From Lentisalinibacter sp037382365 (lineage in GTDB: Bacteria; Pseudomonadota; Gammaproteobacteria; Steroidobacterales; Woeseiaceae): a DNA stretch of 64,000 nt. The position numbers and the translations under genes are program-made. The notes under the pieces are model-generated. The model was not told where the DNA came from and searched no databases. It saw only the letters and a program-made list of their open reading frames with translations. Below, in pieces: positions 17,396 to 26,372 of this stretch. Numbering within the stretch: position 1 is the first letter of the stretch; each line of letters begins with the position of its first letter. Location of the stretch: positions 1 through 64,000 of the forward strand of contig JARRPZ010000001.1 of NCBI GenBank assembly GCA_037382365.1, given 5' to 3'.

Positions 17396-18414
17396 CGTCC
17401 CCGTTCCCGGATCCTTGCGAGGTAACGCTCGACAGCGGCCTCGTGCTCCTCGTGCGTCGCCGAGAAGTAATGACTGCCGTCGGGTTCACCGGTGGCGACG
17501 AAGAACAGGGCGTCGCCCGCGGCCGGGTCCACGGCCGCCTCGAGGGAAGCCTGCCCGGGGAGCGCGATCGGTGTCGGCGGCAGACCCTTGCGGGTGTACG
17601 TGTTGTAGGGCGTGTCGGTGCGCAGGTCACGGCGACGGATGTTGCCGTCGAATGCGTCCCCCATGCCGTAGATCACCGTCGGATCGGTCTGCAACCGCAT
17701 TCCTTTCTGCAGCCGTCGGGTGAACACGCCGGCGATCGCCCGCCGTTCGTCGTCGCGTGCCGTCTCCTTCTCGATGATGGATGCGAGTATCAGCGCCTCG
17801 TAAGGGGTGTCGAGCGGGATGCCCTCGCTGCGCGATTGCCAGGCCGCGGACAGTCGCTGATGCATCAGATTGTAGGCCTGGCGCAGGATCGCCGTGTCGC
17901 TGGCGCCGCGGGGAAAATGATAGGTATCGGGAAAAAACAGCCCCTCCGGATGATCCTCTTCGGCCTCGACGGCATCGAGCAGGCGTTCCGGGTCGTAGGG
18001 CTCCAGGGTCACCGTGATCGCAGGATGCTGCTGGAGTGCCCGCACCGCTTCGGCAGTCGTCCAGCCTTCGACGAGGGTGAAGCTGTAGAGACGCACGTCG
18101 CCGGCGACGAATTTCGCGAGTGCCTCTGCCGCCGTCGTGCCGGGCTTCAGGACATACTCGCCCGCCTTGATGCGCTGTGCTTCTCCCGAGAGCCTGCCGT
18201 ACCAGGAGAGGACCGCCGGATGGTCCAGCAGGCCCCGCTCGCCCAGCTCGGTCGTCACGCTCGACAGGCCGGTCCCGGAACGGATCTCCACGACCTCGGG
18301 TGCATCCAGGGACAGCGGTTGGTGCAGTTGCGCCCGAGCCCACAGCAGGGCGGCGCCAACACCGACAGCCAGCAGGATCATTCCCGTGACTGCCGCCAGT
18401 ATCAGTCGACCCAT
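17392..18414 (-). CDS. mltG: Endolytic murein transglycosylase MltG
   Basis: A 340-residue membrane-anchored lytic transglycosylase that cuts nascent glycan strands and limits their length. I start it at the ATG at 18414. This begins MGRLILAAVTGMILL, a single N-terminal membrane anchor, seven bases after the pabC stop; a longer frame from 18501 would overlap pabC. The YceG signature region includes ILASIIEKETARDDERR, with the catalytic Glu, then GMRLQTDPTVIYGMGD and YNTYTRKGLPPTPIALPG. It sits between pabC and tmk, the usual place. Confidence 0.93.
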   Translation of the reverse strand: MGRLILAAVTGMILLAVGVGAALLWARAQLHQPLSLDAPEVVEIRSGTGLSSVTTELGERGLLDHPAVLSWYGRLSGEAQRIKAGEYVLKPGTTAAEALAKFVAGDVRLYSFTLVEGWTTAEAVRALQQHPAITVTLEPYDPERLLDAVEAEEDHPEGLFFPDTYHFPRGASDTAILRQAYNLMHQRLSAAWQSRSEGIPLDTPYEALILASIIEKETARDDERRAIAGVFTRRLQKGMRLQTDPTVIYGMGDAFDGNIRRRDLRTDTPYNTYTRKGLPPTPIALPGQASLEAAVDPAAGDALFFVATGEPDGSHYFSATHEEHEAAVERYLARIRERGR

Positions 18415-18421
18415 GTCCTCC

Positions 18422-19246
18422 TCACTCGACGATGCCCCGGCCAGACAATTCCGCCCGGATCCCGGCCGCGAGAGCTCCTTCCCGCCAGTGATGGCCGCCA
18501 AGCCGCGTCACGGGCCACAGGACGTACTGGCTGTTCGTGAGAAAGACCGCATCCGCCCTCTCGACTTCCTGCGGGCGAACCTCCCGGACTTCCACCGGGA
18601 TTCCGCGTTCGTCCGCGATCTGCAGCACTTCCGCACGCATCACACCAGCGACCCCGGCGTGAGTCAGTGCGGGCGTGACGAGGCTCCCTCCCAGCACCAG
18701 GAACAGATTGCTCATGGTAGCGCACACGAGGAAGCCGGCGGCATCGAGCATGAGGCCTTCCGCGACAGCCTGATCCTGCCACTCGGCGCGGGCAAGGACC
18801 TGTTCCAGACGATTCAGGTGCTTTATGCCGGCGAGCGCCGGATTACGTCCGAGGCGCGTGCGGCACCAGCGCACCGCGACACCGTGCCGACGGGTCTCCG
18901 CCGGGCGCCGCGCCGCCGATACACCCGCGAACAGGCGCTGAGCTGATTCGCCGTAGGCATAGCCTCGTTCGCCGTCTCCGCGCGTCAGCACGAGCTTCAG
19001 CACGGCGCGTTCGGCATCGACAGGCGCTTCGGCGATCGCCGCCTTCATCAGGTCCAGGATCTCCCGCTCGCGCGGCACTTGCAGGCGCAGGCGCGCGGCA
19101 CCGGTGCGGAATCGCGCGAGATGCCTGTCCAGGAGCCGCGGGTGGCCGCCACGCACTGCGATCGTCTCGAACACGCCGTCACCGTAAGCGAATCCCCGGT
19201 CGTCCGGACCCGGCGCATGCACGCCGTCGGCATAGTGCCAGTACAT
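18422..19246 (-). CDS. pabC: Aminodeoxychorismate lyase
   Basis: A 274-residue fold-type IV PLP enzyme that converts aminodeoxychorismate to 4-aminobenzoate and pyruvate in folate synthesis. The N-terminal GFAYGDGVFET is diagnostic. The PLP lysine is in the segment PALAGIKHLNRLEQVLAR near residue 140, and SNLFLVLGGSLVTPALTHAGVAGVMR follows in shorter family motifs. Its start overlaps the pabB stop by one base (TGATG), so the two folate enzymes are coupled. Branched-chain aminotransferases share the fold, but context favours PabC. Confidence 0.91.
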   Translation of the reverse strand: MYWHYADGVHAPGPDDRGFAYGDGVFETIAVRGGHPRLLDRHLARFRTGAARLRLQVPREREILDLMKAAIAEAPVDAERAVLKLVLTRGDGERGYAYGESAQRLFAGVSAARRPAETRRHGVAVRWCRTRLGRNPALAGIKHLNRLEQVLARAEWQDQAVAEGLMLDAAGFLVCATMSNLFLVLGGSLVTPALTHAGVAGVMRAEVLQIADERGIPVEVREVRPQEVERADAVFLTNSQYVLWPVTRLGGHHWREGALAAGIRAELSGRGIVE

Positions 19247-20601
19247 CAGGACCCACCCTGCCCCAGCGCCAGCAGCAGTCCCTTGGCTTTGGCACGTGTC
19301 TCTTCCAGTTCGGCGTGTGGCTCAGAGTCGGCGACGATACCGGCGCCCGCGCGCAGCGTGAGATCGCGCCCGTCGGTGACCACGGTACGTATCAGGATAT
19401 TCAGGTCCATGGTGCCGTCGCGTCCCAGGTAGCCGAACGAGCCGGTGTAGGCCCCGCGGGGACCGGACTCCAGTTCCGCGATGATCTCCATGCATCGGAC
19501 CTTGGGACAGCCCGTGATCGTGCCGCCCGGGAAGACGGCCGCGATGGCCTCGCCCGGTGTCACGCCAGCGTACAACTCGCCGGTGACATTGCTGACGATA
19601 TGGTGTACGTGGCGATAGCTCTCGACCACCATCATCTCGTCCACACGGACCGTGCCGGGACGACAGATCCTGCCGAGATCGTTCCGCTCCAGATCGATCA
19701 GCATGACATGCTCGGCCCGCTCCTTCGGATGAGCGATGAGTTCCGCGCTCAGCGCCCGGTCGTGATCTTCACTGCCGCCCCGGGGTCGCGTACCGGCGAT
19801 CGGCCGCGTCGATGCCAATCCGTCCGCGACGCGCAGCAGGCGTTCGGGCGAGGAGGAGATGATCGAGTCATCGCCGAGTCGCATGAGTCCGGCGAACGGC
19901 CCGGGATTCGCGTCCCTGAGACGACGATAGATGCGCACCGGGGTCATCCCCGGAGCGAGGGTGCCGCGCCACAGGCGGGACAGATTCGCCTGATAGATGT
20001 CACCCGCCGCGATGTAGTCTTTCGCCGCCGCCACGGCGGCGAGGTATTGCTCCGGCGGCTCTTCACGGGCGGGACCGGCCAGAGCCGGCGCGTCGTCGTC
20101 GTCGGCCGGCTCGGGTACCCTCTGCGCGTCCGTCCTTATCTGTTCGAGCAGGATCTCGTGGCCGGATTCGGCGACAGCGGTCACCCGTCCCGACCGGCGA
20201 TCCCGGAGCACCGCCCCGTGGACTCGCCTCGCGATTGCGATGGGCAGACCCTCCGGTGACGGGAGTCGCAGGCTCGATTCGATCTCGCCGGCGAGTTCAT
20301 AGCCGAGATAGAGAAACCAGCCCCCTGCGAATATTCCCTGGCCACGCTCGGTGATTGCCTCGGAGCGCCACCAGCGATCCAGGCAATCCAGGAAGGTCTC
20401 GCCACCGACGGGCCCGCTTATGGTTCCGTCGGCGTGCAGGTGCAGGCTGTCACCCGGCCCCGCGAACAGCAGATCGAATCGCGCCTGGGCATCGGTGCCC
20501 TCGACGCTCTCGAGCAGGAACGGGTAACGGTCGGGCCAGGCTTCGTGCATGGCCAGCAGATCGATCTGACCATCCAGAGTTCTCGTCGTGCTCATCGGCA
20601 T
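19246..20601 (-). CDS. pabB: Aminodeoxychorismate synthase component I
   Basis: A chorismate-binding enzyme of about 451 residues that aminates chorismate to aminodeoxychorismate. Motifs include YIAAGDIYQANLSRLW, RPIAGTRPRGGSEDHDRAL, the metal/ERNDLGRIC segment, and GTITGCPKVRCMEIIAELE near the C-terminus. The PIAGTRPRG core is typical of PabB rather than anthranilate synthase. I use the ATG at 20601 (another is at 20595), because earlier starts would run back into fabF. Only component I is encoded here; the PabA glutaminase must lie elsewhere. Having pabB next to pabC inside the fab cluster is less usual than pabC alone. Confidence 0.9.
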   Translation of the reverse strand: MPMSTTRTLDGQIDLLAMHEAWPDRYPFLLESVEGTDAQARFDLLFAGPGDSLHLHADGTISGPVGGETFLDCLDRWWRSEAITERGQGIFAGGWFLYLGYELAGEIESSLRLPSPEGLPIAIARRVHGAVLRDRRSGRVTAVAESGHEILLEQIRTDAQRVPEPADDDDAPALAGPAREEPPEQYLAAVAAAKDYIAAGDIYQANLSRLWRGTLAPGMTPVRIYRRLRDANPGPFAGLMRLGDDSIISSSPERLLRVADGLASTRPIAGTRPRGGSEDHDRALSAELIAHPKERAEHVMLIDLERNDLGRICRPGTVRVDEMMVVESYRHVHHIVSNVTGELYAGVTPGEAIAAVFPGGTITGCPKVRCMEIIAELESGPRGAYTGSFGYLGRDGTMDLNILIRTVVTDGRDLTLRAGAGIVADSEPHAELEETRAKAKGLLLALGQGGS

Positions 20602-20647
20602 AGCGGAGGCGAGCCTCGCCGACTCGATGCGATCGCTGGCCCGTCGC

Positions 20648-21889
20648 TCAGACGCTCCGGAATACCAGCGTGCCGTTGGTGCCACCGAAACCAAACGAAT
20701 TCGACATCACGACCTGCAGCGATGCATCGCGAGCCTCGTGGGCCACGTAGTCCAGATCGCACTGCGGATCCGGATTGTCGAGGTTGATCGTCGGCGGCAC
20801 GACCTGGTCGCGCAGCGCGAGTATGGAGAAGATCGCCTCGACGGCGCCGGCCGCGCCCAGCAGATGACCGGTCGTGGATTTCGTTGCGCTCACCGGCAGA
20901 CGGTATGCGTGGTCACCGAAAGCCCGTTTGACGGCGACGGTCTCCGCGATATCCCCGGCCACCGTCGAAGTGGCATGACCATTGAGATGATCGACTTCTG
21001 CGGGGCTGAGGCCCGCGTCCGAGAGCGCCGCTGCCATGCTCTTGCGGGCTCCTTCCCCGTCTTCGGGGGGCAGTGTGATGTGAGAGGCATCGCCACTCAT
21101 GCCGAAGCCGCACACCTCGGCCAGGATGTCGGCCCCGCGCGCTCTCGCGTGCTCGTATTCCTCGATGACGAGACAGCCGGCCCCGTCGGCCAGCACGAAA
21201 CCGTCCCGCTCCCGGTCGAATGGCCGACTCGCGCGATTCGGCTCGTCGTTCCGGCTCGAGAGTGCCCGTGCGGCACAGAAGCCGCCGAGCCCCAGTGGTG
21301 TCGTGGCGTATTCGGCACCGCCGGCGAGCATCACGTCCGCGTCGCCCCACGCGATGGAGCGTGCCGCCAGGCCGATACTGTGGGTGGACGTCGTGCAGGC
21401 GGTCACGACGGCGAGGTTCGGACCGGTGAGACCGTGGAGGATGCTCACGTGACCCGAAATCATATTGATGATGGCGCCCGGGATGAAAAACGGCGAGATC
21501 CGGCGCGGCCCCGAATCGAGGTACTTGCTGTGGTTCGCTTCGATGGTGGCGATGCCACCGATACCTGCGCCCATGGCGACGCCGATACGACCACGATTCT
21601 CGTCCGTCACGTCGAGGCCGCTCGCGGCCAGCGCCTGGTTGCAGGCAGCGACACCGTACTGGACGAAGGTGTCGATCTTGCGGGCTTCTTTCTTCGGGAT
21701 GCCCTGCTCCTCCGCATCGAAATCCTTCACGAGGCCGGCGAATCGTGTCGCGAAGGGTTCCGGGTCGAACAGCGTGATGGGACCCATCCCGGGGTTCCCC
21801 TCGACGACGTTCTTCCACGCCTCATCGATGCTGTTACCGACGGGCGAGATGATGCCGAGTCCGGTAACGACTGCGCGACGTCTCTCCAC
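20648..21889 (-). CDS. fabF: 3-oxoacyl-ACP synthase II
   Basis: A 413-residue KAS II condensing enzyme that elongates acyl-ACP with malonyl-ACP. The catalytic triad is visible: Cys in VTACTTSTHSIG near residue 164, His in NGHATSTVAGD near 304, and His/Asn in the final NSFGFGGTNG. VTGLGIISPVGN opens the protein. Length and context (75 bases after acpP) are typical. The gene belongs to the fabD-fabG-acpP-fabF run. Confidence 0.96.
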   Translation of the reverse strand: MERRRAVVTGLGIISPVGNSIDEAWKNVVEGNPGMGPITLFDPEPFATRFAGLVKDFDAEEQGIPKKEARKIDTFVQYGVAACNQALAASGLDVTDENRGRIGVAMGAGIGGIATIEANHSKYLDSGPRRISPFFIPGAIINMISGHVSILHGLTGPNLAVVTACTTSTHSIGLAARSIAWGDADVMLAGGAEYATTPLGLGGFCAARALSSRNDEPNRASRPFDRERDGFVLADGAGCLVIEEYEHARARGADILAEVCGFGMSGDASHITLPPEDGEGARKSMAAALSDAGLSPAEVDHLNGHATSTVAGDIAETVAVKRAFGDHAYRLPVSATKSTTGHLLGAAGAVEAIFSILALRDQVVPPTINLDNPDPQCDLDYVAHEARDASLQVVMSNSFGFGGTNGTLVFRSV

Positions 21890-21964
21890 GGGAGTTACCT
21901 GTCAGGTGGGAAGGGGCGGATGACGGAAAGAGCGGGCCGGCAGGAGGTCGCCGGCCCGGCGATC

Positions 21965-22207
21965 TCAGGAATCCGTTTTGCGGGCTTTGATGTAATCGAT
22001 GGCCTGCTGCACGGTGGTGATCTTCTCGGCTTCCTCGTCGGGGATCTCGGTCTCGAATTCTTCCTCGAGCGCCATCACCAATTCCACGGTATCCAGCGAA
22101 TCGGCGCCGAGATCGTCGACGAACGAAGCATCGTTGGTGACCTCGTCTTCCTTCACCCCGAGCTGTTCCGCCACGATGCTCTTGACCTGTTCTTCGATGC
22201 TGCTCAT
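21965..22207 (-). CDS. acpP: Acyl carrier protein
   Basis: An 80-residue, strongly acidic carrier protein. Ser37 in DLGADSLDTVEL is the 4'-phosphopantetheine attachment site, and helix II (DSLDTVELVMALEEEF) docks the Fab enzymes. An AAGGAG ribosome site lies about 11 bases before the ATG. The 217-bp leader upstream, long for this cluster, probably holds the extra acpP promoter expected for such an abundant protein. Confidence 0.97.
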   Translation of the reverse strand: MSSIEEQVKSIVAEQLGVKEDEVTNDASFVDDLGADSLDTVELVMALEEEFETEIPDEEAEKITTVQQAIDYIKARKTDS

Positions 22208-22424
22208 AGCTACTGTTTCTCCTTCGCAGAGACTGCCTGAATTCTATTGCCGGGCACGGCGAGTCCGTCCGGTACTCCGCACCGCCCCCGGCATTCGCTG
22301 AACGCAGCCGCTGCCGCGATCATCCCCCGCGCGCCCTGTAGAAGCGCCGACGCTGCCGAGGGCCGGTATTGTATTGGAAAACGGCCCGCACGTTCCACAG
22401 ACCCGGTGGCCGGGGATGCGGGGC
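22208..22424 (-). promoter_or_regulatory. fabG-acpP leader, possible acpP promoter
   Basis: This 217-base gap is the longest inside the fab cluster and holds no credible gene. On the minus strand a TACAAT hexamer lies near 22370, about 160 bases before acpP. It has no clear -35 but is flanked by an inverted repeat GGGCCG/CGGCCC. An acpP-specific promoter here would follow the known E. coli pattern. The assignment rests mainly on position. Confidence 0.3.
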
Positions 22425-23171
22425 TCAGATCATATACATGCCGCCATTCACGTGCAGGGTCTCGCCGGTGATGTAGGCGCCGGCGGGCGACGCCAGGAAC
22501 ACCGCCGCCGCCGCGATGTCGGCCGGCTCGCCGAGGCGCGCCAGCGGGATCTGTGCCCGTAGCGCCCCCTGCTGCTCCTCGCCCAGGGCCTCCGTCATAT
22601 CCGTCCGGATGAACCCGGGCGCGATCACGTTCACCGTGATGCCCCGCGAACCGACTTCGCGGGCGAGGGACTTCGTGAAACCGATGATGCCCGCCTTCGC
22701 GGCCGCATAGTTCGACTGACCGGCATTGCCCATCACGCCGACCACGGAGGCGACGCTGATGATGCGGCCCGAGCGCTTCTTCATCATTCCCCGCAGACAC
22801 GCCTTGCTCATCCGATAGACGCCGGAGAGATTGGTCTCGATGATCTCGTCCCATTCCTGCGGTTTCATCCGGAGCAGGAGATTGTCGCGGGTGATGCCCG
22901 CATTGTTCACGAGGATATCCGGCGCGGACGGGAGTGCGCCGACGAATGCCTCCACCGAGTCCGCGTCGGAGACGTCCAGGACCGCCCCGGTTCCGCGGTC
23001 GCCGAGACGCTCGCTGATGGCCGACGCCCCCGACTCCGAGGTGGCGGTACCGATCACCTGTGCGCCCGCCTGCGACAACGCATCGGCAATGGCCGCACCG
23101 ATGCCCCTCGATGCACCGGTAACGACCGCGACGGCCTCTTCCAGCGCGTCTGAAATGAAAATTCCCGGCAT
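22425..23171 (-). CDS. fabG: 3-oxoacyl-ACP reductase
   Basis: A 248-residue SDR reductase of the fatty-acid elongation cycle, using NADPH. TGASRGIG is near residue 18, NNAGITRDNLLLRMK near 90, the catalytic serine is in ISVASVVG, and YAAAKAG (Tyr-Lys) is near 155. NNAGITRDNLL is characteristic of true FabG. It starts three bases after the fabD stop. The first residues (MPGIFISDALEE) are a few longer than usual, so the start could be slightly downstream. Confidence 0.95.
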   Translation of the reverse strand: MPGIFISDALEEAVAVVTGASRGIGAAIADALSQAGAQVIGTATSESGASAISERLGDRGTGAVLDVSDADSVEAFVGALPSAPDILVNNAGITRDNLLLRMKPQEWDEIIETNLSGVYRMSKACLRGMMKKRSGRIISVASVVGVMGNAGQSNYAAAKAGIIGFTKSLAREVGSRGITVNVIAPGFIRTDMTEALGEEQQGALRAQIPLARLGEPADIAAAAVFLASPAGAYITGETLHVNGGMYMI

Positions 23172-23174
23172 CGC

Positions 23175-24110
23175 CTATTCCTCCGTCTCCTCCAGCAGAC
23201 CATTCACCGCCGCCGGCGTATCCAGCGCGACATGCGGCAGAGTGCGGTCGATTCGTTTACCGAGCCCGGTCAGCACGCGTCCCGGTCCGCATTCGACGAC
23301 GCGCTCGATGCCGTCATCGGCGAAGCGGCGGATGGTCTCGACCCAGCGTACCGGCCGGTAGAGCTGGCGGACCAGCGCGTCGGCGATGGCGGCGGGCTCC
23401 GTCACGCATTCGACATCCACGTTGTTCACGACCGGGATGATCGGGGCGTCCATGCGCGCGGCCCGGAGCGATTCCGCAAGACGCTCCGCAGCCGGCTCCA
23501 TGAGTGCACAGTGAGACGGCACGCTCACCGGCAACAGGATCGCGCGGCGGGCACCGGCTTGCTGCGCTTTCTCGACAGCCGACTCGACCGCCCTTCTCTC
23601 ACCCGCGATCACGACCTGGCCCGGCGCATTGAAATTCACCGCCTCGACGACGCCCTCATCGCCCGCGGCGGCGCAGGCCTCGCGCACCGCATCGTCCTCC
23701 AGACCGAGGATCGCCGCCATCGCGCCGCTGCCCTCCTCGACCGCTTCCTGCATGAAACGTCCGCGGTCGGCCACGAGAGAGACGGCACTCTCGAAAGACA
23801 GTGCGCCCGCCGCGACCAGGGCGGAATATTCGCCGAGGGAATGACCGGCCATGGTGGCGGGTTGGGTACCGCCGGCCCCGATCCACACCCGCCAGGCAGC
23901 GATACCCGCGCAGAGCATCACGGGCTGGGTGTTCTCCGTCAGATCCAGTGCCGCTTCCGGGCCTGCCTGGGCCAGTCCCCAGAGATCGCGCCCGAGTATG
24001 TCGCTCGCCTCGCGGTAGACGTCGCGGACCACGGGAAAAGCGTCGGCCAGTTCGGCCTGCATGCCGGGGGACTGGGAGCCCTGGCCGGGAAATACGAATG
24101 CTGTCTTCAC
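23175..24110 (-). CDS. fabD: Malonyl-CoA:ACP transacylase
   Basis: A 311-residue acyltransferase loading malonate from CoA to ACP. FVFPGQGSQSPGM opens the protein. The nucleophile is Ser in AGHSLGEYSAL near 92, and the catalytic His is in VPSHCALMEP near 200. It is the first gene of the fab run here. Unlike the common plsX-fabH-fabD order, the gene upstream is a rhombosortase, and a TATAAT element overlapping its stop codon may start the fab transcript. Confidence 0.96.
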   Translation of the reverse strand: MKTAFVFPGQGSQSPGMQAELADAFPVVRDVYREASDILGRDLWGLAQAGPEAALDLTENTQPVMLCAGIAAWRVWIGAGGTQPATMAGHSLGEYSALVAAGALSFESAVSLVADRGRFMQEAVEEGSGAMAAILGLEDDAVREACAAAGDEGVVEAVNFNAPGQVVIAGERRAVESAVEKAQQAGARRAILLPVSVPSHCALMEPAAERLAESLRAARMDAPIIPVVNNVDVECVTEPAAIADALVRQLYRPVRWVETIRRFADDGIERVVECGPGRVLTGLGKRIDRTLPHVALDTPAAVNGLLEETEE

Positions 24111-24175
24111 ACGGTCCTCCCCTCGCCGCGTATCGACCTCGCCGACAGGCGTCCGACAGTCGCCGGTGGGCCGGG

Positions 24176-24181
24176 ATTATA
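24176..24181 (-). promoter_or_regulatory. Candidate -10 element (TATAAT) for the fabD operon
   Basis: A perfect TATAAT reads on the minus strand from 24181 to 24176 and includes the stop codon of the rhombosortase gene. Transcription would begin near 24169, about 59 bases before fabD. There is no good -35 at 16-18 bases, so the promoter may need an activator or be weak. It is the only promoter-like element I see ahead of fabD. Confidence 0.4.
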
Positions 24182-24797
24182 CCGATCGTACGCTTCGCTC
24201 CCAGAACCGAGCCAGGAGACCGGCTGCCGCGCCGCCCAGCGCTCCGTACCGATGCGCTTCGACCAGCACCGGCCCGCCCGCCGTCTCCGCCGAGCCGGGT
24301 ATGGGTCCCGCCACGGCCTCCCAGGCCAGCTTGAATAACAATACTGCCAGCAATAGCAGGCTCTCCGGCCTGCGGCGCGCAACACCCGGTACGATGCCCC
24401 CCGCGAGCAGGCCGTGCAGTACGCCGGACAGCCCGACGTACCACGATACCTCCGGGTGAAAGGCGTACAGGGAGCCACTCACCGAGAGTCCGCTCGCCAA
24501 TCCGATCGCGACCCAGGCCGGCCAGCGGAACTCACCGCCGGTGATCCAGCCGATCAGCGCCAGTCCCACCAGGTTCAGCGCGAGGTGCATCGTACCGAGA
24601 TGCACCAGGTGAGCCGTCAGCAGACGCCACACGGCGCCGGCCTCGATGGCATCCCGGTCGAAGGACAGCGCGGCGAACGCGGCGGGACCGCCGGCGGCGA
24701 CGGCGACGCAGGCGACTCCCACCAGGGTGAACGGAACGATCGCGCCCCGGGCGCTGTCGGACCGAATAGTGCGCTGTGTCCGGGCCCGAAACCCCAT
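24177..24797 (-). CDS. rrtA: Rhombosortase (rhomboid-family intramembrane serine protease)
   Basis: A membrane protein of about 206 residues with six hydrophobic helices. The catalytic Ser is in YVGLSGVLHGLLAGG, and the partner His is in EAHRYGALGGAAAGLL near the C-terminus. This compact rhomboid form, with GLSGxLHG, is that of rhombosortases, which process GlyGly-CTERM proteins, often type II secretion substrates. The adjacent divergent gsp operon fits that role. The start is uncertain: the ATG at 24797 lacks a ribosome site, and an in-frame ATG at 24893 would overlap gspG and its promoter. No GlyGly-CTERM target is seen in the window. Confidence 0.82.
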   Translation of the reverse strand: MGFRARTQRTIRSDSARGAIVPFTLVGVACVAVAAGGPAAFAALSFDRDAIEAGAVWRLLTAHLVHLGTMHLALNLVGLALIGWITGGEFRWPAWVAIGLASGLSVSGSLYAFHPEVSWYVGLSGVLHGLLAGGIVPGVARRRPESLLLLAVLLFKLAWEAVAGPIPGSAETAGGPVLVEAHRYGALGGAAAGLLARFWERSVRSV

Positions 24798-24800
24798 GTT

Positions 24801-24809
24801 TGCTATAAT
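24801..24809 (+). promoter_or_regulatory. Extended -10 promoter of the gsp operon (TGCTATAAT)
   Basis: TGCTATAAT at 24801-24809 is a perfect -10 hexamer with the extended TGn motif. It lies about 80 bases before gspG in an AT-rich stretch. A good -35 is absent, as is common for extended -10 promoters. It sits only a few bases from the rhombosortase start on the other strand. Confidence 0.55.
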
Positions 24810-24887
24810 TCCACGGCTATCATCGCAGTGCGTATTTGCCTTACGGATTGCATTTATTTCCTGATTTTTCGGCGGAGCGGAGACATC

Positions 24888-25343
24888 GTGCAAGAGTTCC
24901 CAGGATACGGCTCGGGCAGAACCCGGCAGGCCGGCTTCACACTTATCGAGATCATGGTCGTCGTGGTCATCATCGGTCTGCTCGCAGCCATCATTGCACC
25001 GAACGTGATCGGACGCATCGACGATGCTCAGATTTCCAAAGTGAAACAGGATATTCGCAGCATCGAGTCGGCACTCAAGCTCTATCGTCTCGACAACTTT
25101 CGTTACCCGACGACCGAGCAGGGACTTGCCGCACTCGTCGAACGGCCCAACGATCCGTCAGTGAAGAACTGGCGCGCCGGCGGCTACCTCGACCGTACCC
25201 CGAAGGACCCCTGGGACAATACCTATCAGTACCTCAATCCCGGGCAGCACGGCGAGATCGACATCTACACGCTGGGGGCCGACGGTCGGCCCGGCGGCGA
25301 GGGTATCGATGCCGACCGGGGCAACTGGTCCCTCGACGAGTGA
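24888..25343 (+). CDS. gspG: Type II secretion system major pseudopilin GspG
   Basis: A 151-residue major pseudopilin. After a 15-residue leader, the prepilin peptidase site is QAG^FTLIEIMVVVVIIGLL, with the conserved Glu at +5. The C-terminal globular part has the GspG pattern, including PTTEQGLAALV and DPWDNTYQYLNPG with the calcium-binding loop. It assembles into the periplasmic pseudopilus of the Gsp machine. The GTG at 24888 has GGAGCGGAG upstream. It opens a gspG-N operon; gspC, D, E and F are not in the window. Confidence 0.93.
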   Translation: MQEFPGYGSGRTRQAGFTLIEIMVVVVIIGLLAAIIAPNVIGRIDDAQISKVKQDIRSIESALKLYRLDNFRYPTTEQGLAALVERPNDPSVKNWRAGGYLDRTPKDPWDNTYQYLNPGQHGEIDIYTLGADGRPGGEGIDADRGNWSLDE

Positions 25344-25377
25344 GTCGGCGAGCCGCGACTGCCGGTTTGCGCTGAGC

Positions 25378-25953
25378 ATGGCGGGCAGCACGCGTCTTCA
25401 GGGGATGGGCGCCCGGGGTTTCACCCTGATCGAACTTCTGGTCGTGATCGTGATCCTCGGCATCTCGGTCGCTGCCGTACTGCCGAGTCTCGGACTGCTC
25501 CGGGACGACCGTGATCTGGACCGCGAGGCGAGACGGGCGGCGGCACTGATCGAGCTGGCCGCCGAGGAAGCGGCCATGCAGAGCAGGGACTACGGCCTGC
25601 GGTTCGGCCTGCACGGCTACCGGTTCTACGAACAGGATCCCGCCACGGGCGCCTGGATCGCGCTGGACGGGGACGACATCCTGCGCGAGAGGAATCTGCC
25701 CGATGACGTCCGGCTCGGGCTGCGACTGGAATCCCGGGACATCCAGTTATTCGAGTCCATCGAAGGCGAGCGTCGACCCCGCAATCCGGACGACGGCCCG
25801 GACCCGGGTCCGACACCCCACGTCCTGCTCCTGTCCAGTGGCGACGCGACGCCGTTCGAACTCACGCTGACCAGAGACTTCGACGATGCGCGGATGGAGC
25901 TCAGCGGCGACTTCCTCGGACGCGTCGAATTGAAGGGCGAGGAGATACCGTGA
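25378..25953 (+). CDS. gspH: Type II secretion system minor pseudopilin GspH
   Basis: About 191 residues with a pseudopilin N-terminus: ARG^FTLIELLVVIVILGIS and a hydrophobic stem, then a beta-rich domain containing MQSRDYGLRF, typical of GspH/XcpU. ATG 25378 is chosen over 25405 and a longer upstream frame because it gives a normal short leader; none has a strong ribosome site. It overlaps gspI as GTGA. GspH forms part of the pseudopilus tip region. Confidence 0.88.
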   Translation: MAGSTRLQGMGARGFTLIELLVVIVILGISVAAVLPSLGLLRDDRDLDREARRAAALIELAAEEAAMQSRDYGLRFGLHGYRFYEQDPATGAWIALDGDDILRERNLPDDVRLGLRLESRDIQLFESIEGERRPRNPDDGPDPGPTPHVLLLSSGDATPFELTLTRDFDDARMELSGDFLGRVELKGEEIP

Positions 25954-26372
25954 AGGAGAACGGCTTTACCCTCGTGGAAGTCCTGATCGCACTCGCCATC
26001 GCCGCGCTCGGGCTCGCAGCCGTACTGGCCACAGGTACCCAGAGTGTCGACACGTCGCGCAGTCTGCGCGATCGCACGCTGGCGCTCTACGTCGGTCTCA
26101 ACGAGATCGCCGAGCTCAGGCTGAGCGGAGAATTGCCCGACGTCGGCCGCACCAACGGTGAGGCCGAGATGGCCGGCAGGCTGTGGCGCTGGGAAGCGGT
26201 CGTGTCAGAGACCGGCGTCGAGAATCTCCGCCGCGTCGACCTGACCATCGCCCTCACCACGCGTCCCGACGAAATCATACGCAACGTGAGCGGATTCCTC
26301 GGCGAGACGGCACCACCCGGTGTGGCGAATGCGGCATGGGCCCAGTCGCTGAGCGGCAGCGCGGATCGGTGA
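25950..26372 (+). CDS. gspI: Type II secretion system minor pseudopilin GspI
   Basis: A 140-residue minor pseudopilin. KENG^FTLVEVLIALAIAALGL gives the cleavage site, conserved Glu and membrane stem, with a short globular domain typical of GspI. It starts with GTG at 25950 overlapping the gspH stop (GTGA), and its own stop overlaps the gspJ start in the same way. GspI, J and K form the tip complex that initiates the pseudopilus. Confidence 0.9.
   Translation: MKENGFTLVEVLIALAIAALGLAAVLATGTQSVDTSRSLRDRTLALYVGLNEIAELRLSGELPDVGRTNGEAEMAGRLWRWEAVVSETGVENLRRVDLTIALTTRPDEIIRNVSGFLGETAPPGVANAAWAQSLSGSADR

Noticed and set aside
19246..20694. The longer pabB frame starting at 20694
   Set aside because: It would overlap the end of fabF and adds about 31 residues unlike PabB. 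The ATG at 20601 is more likely.
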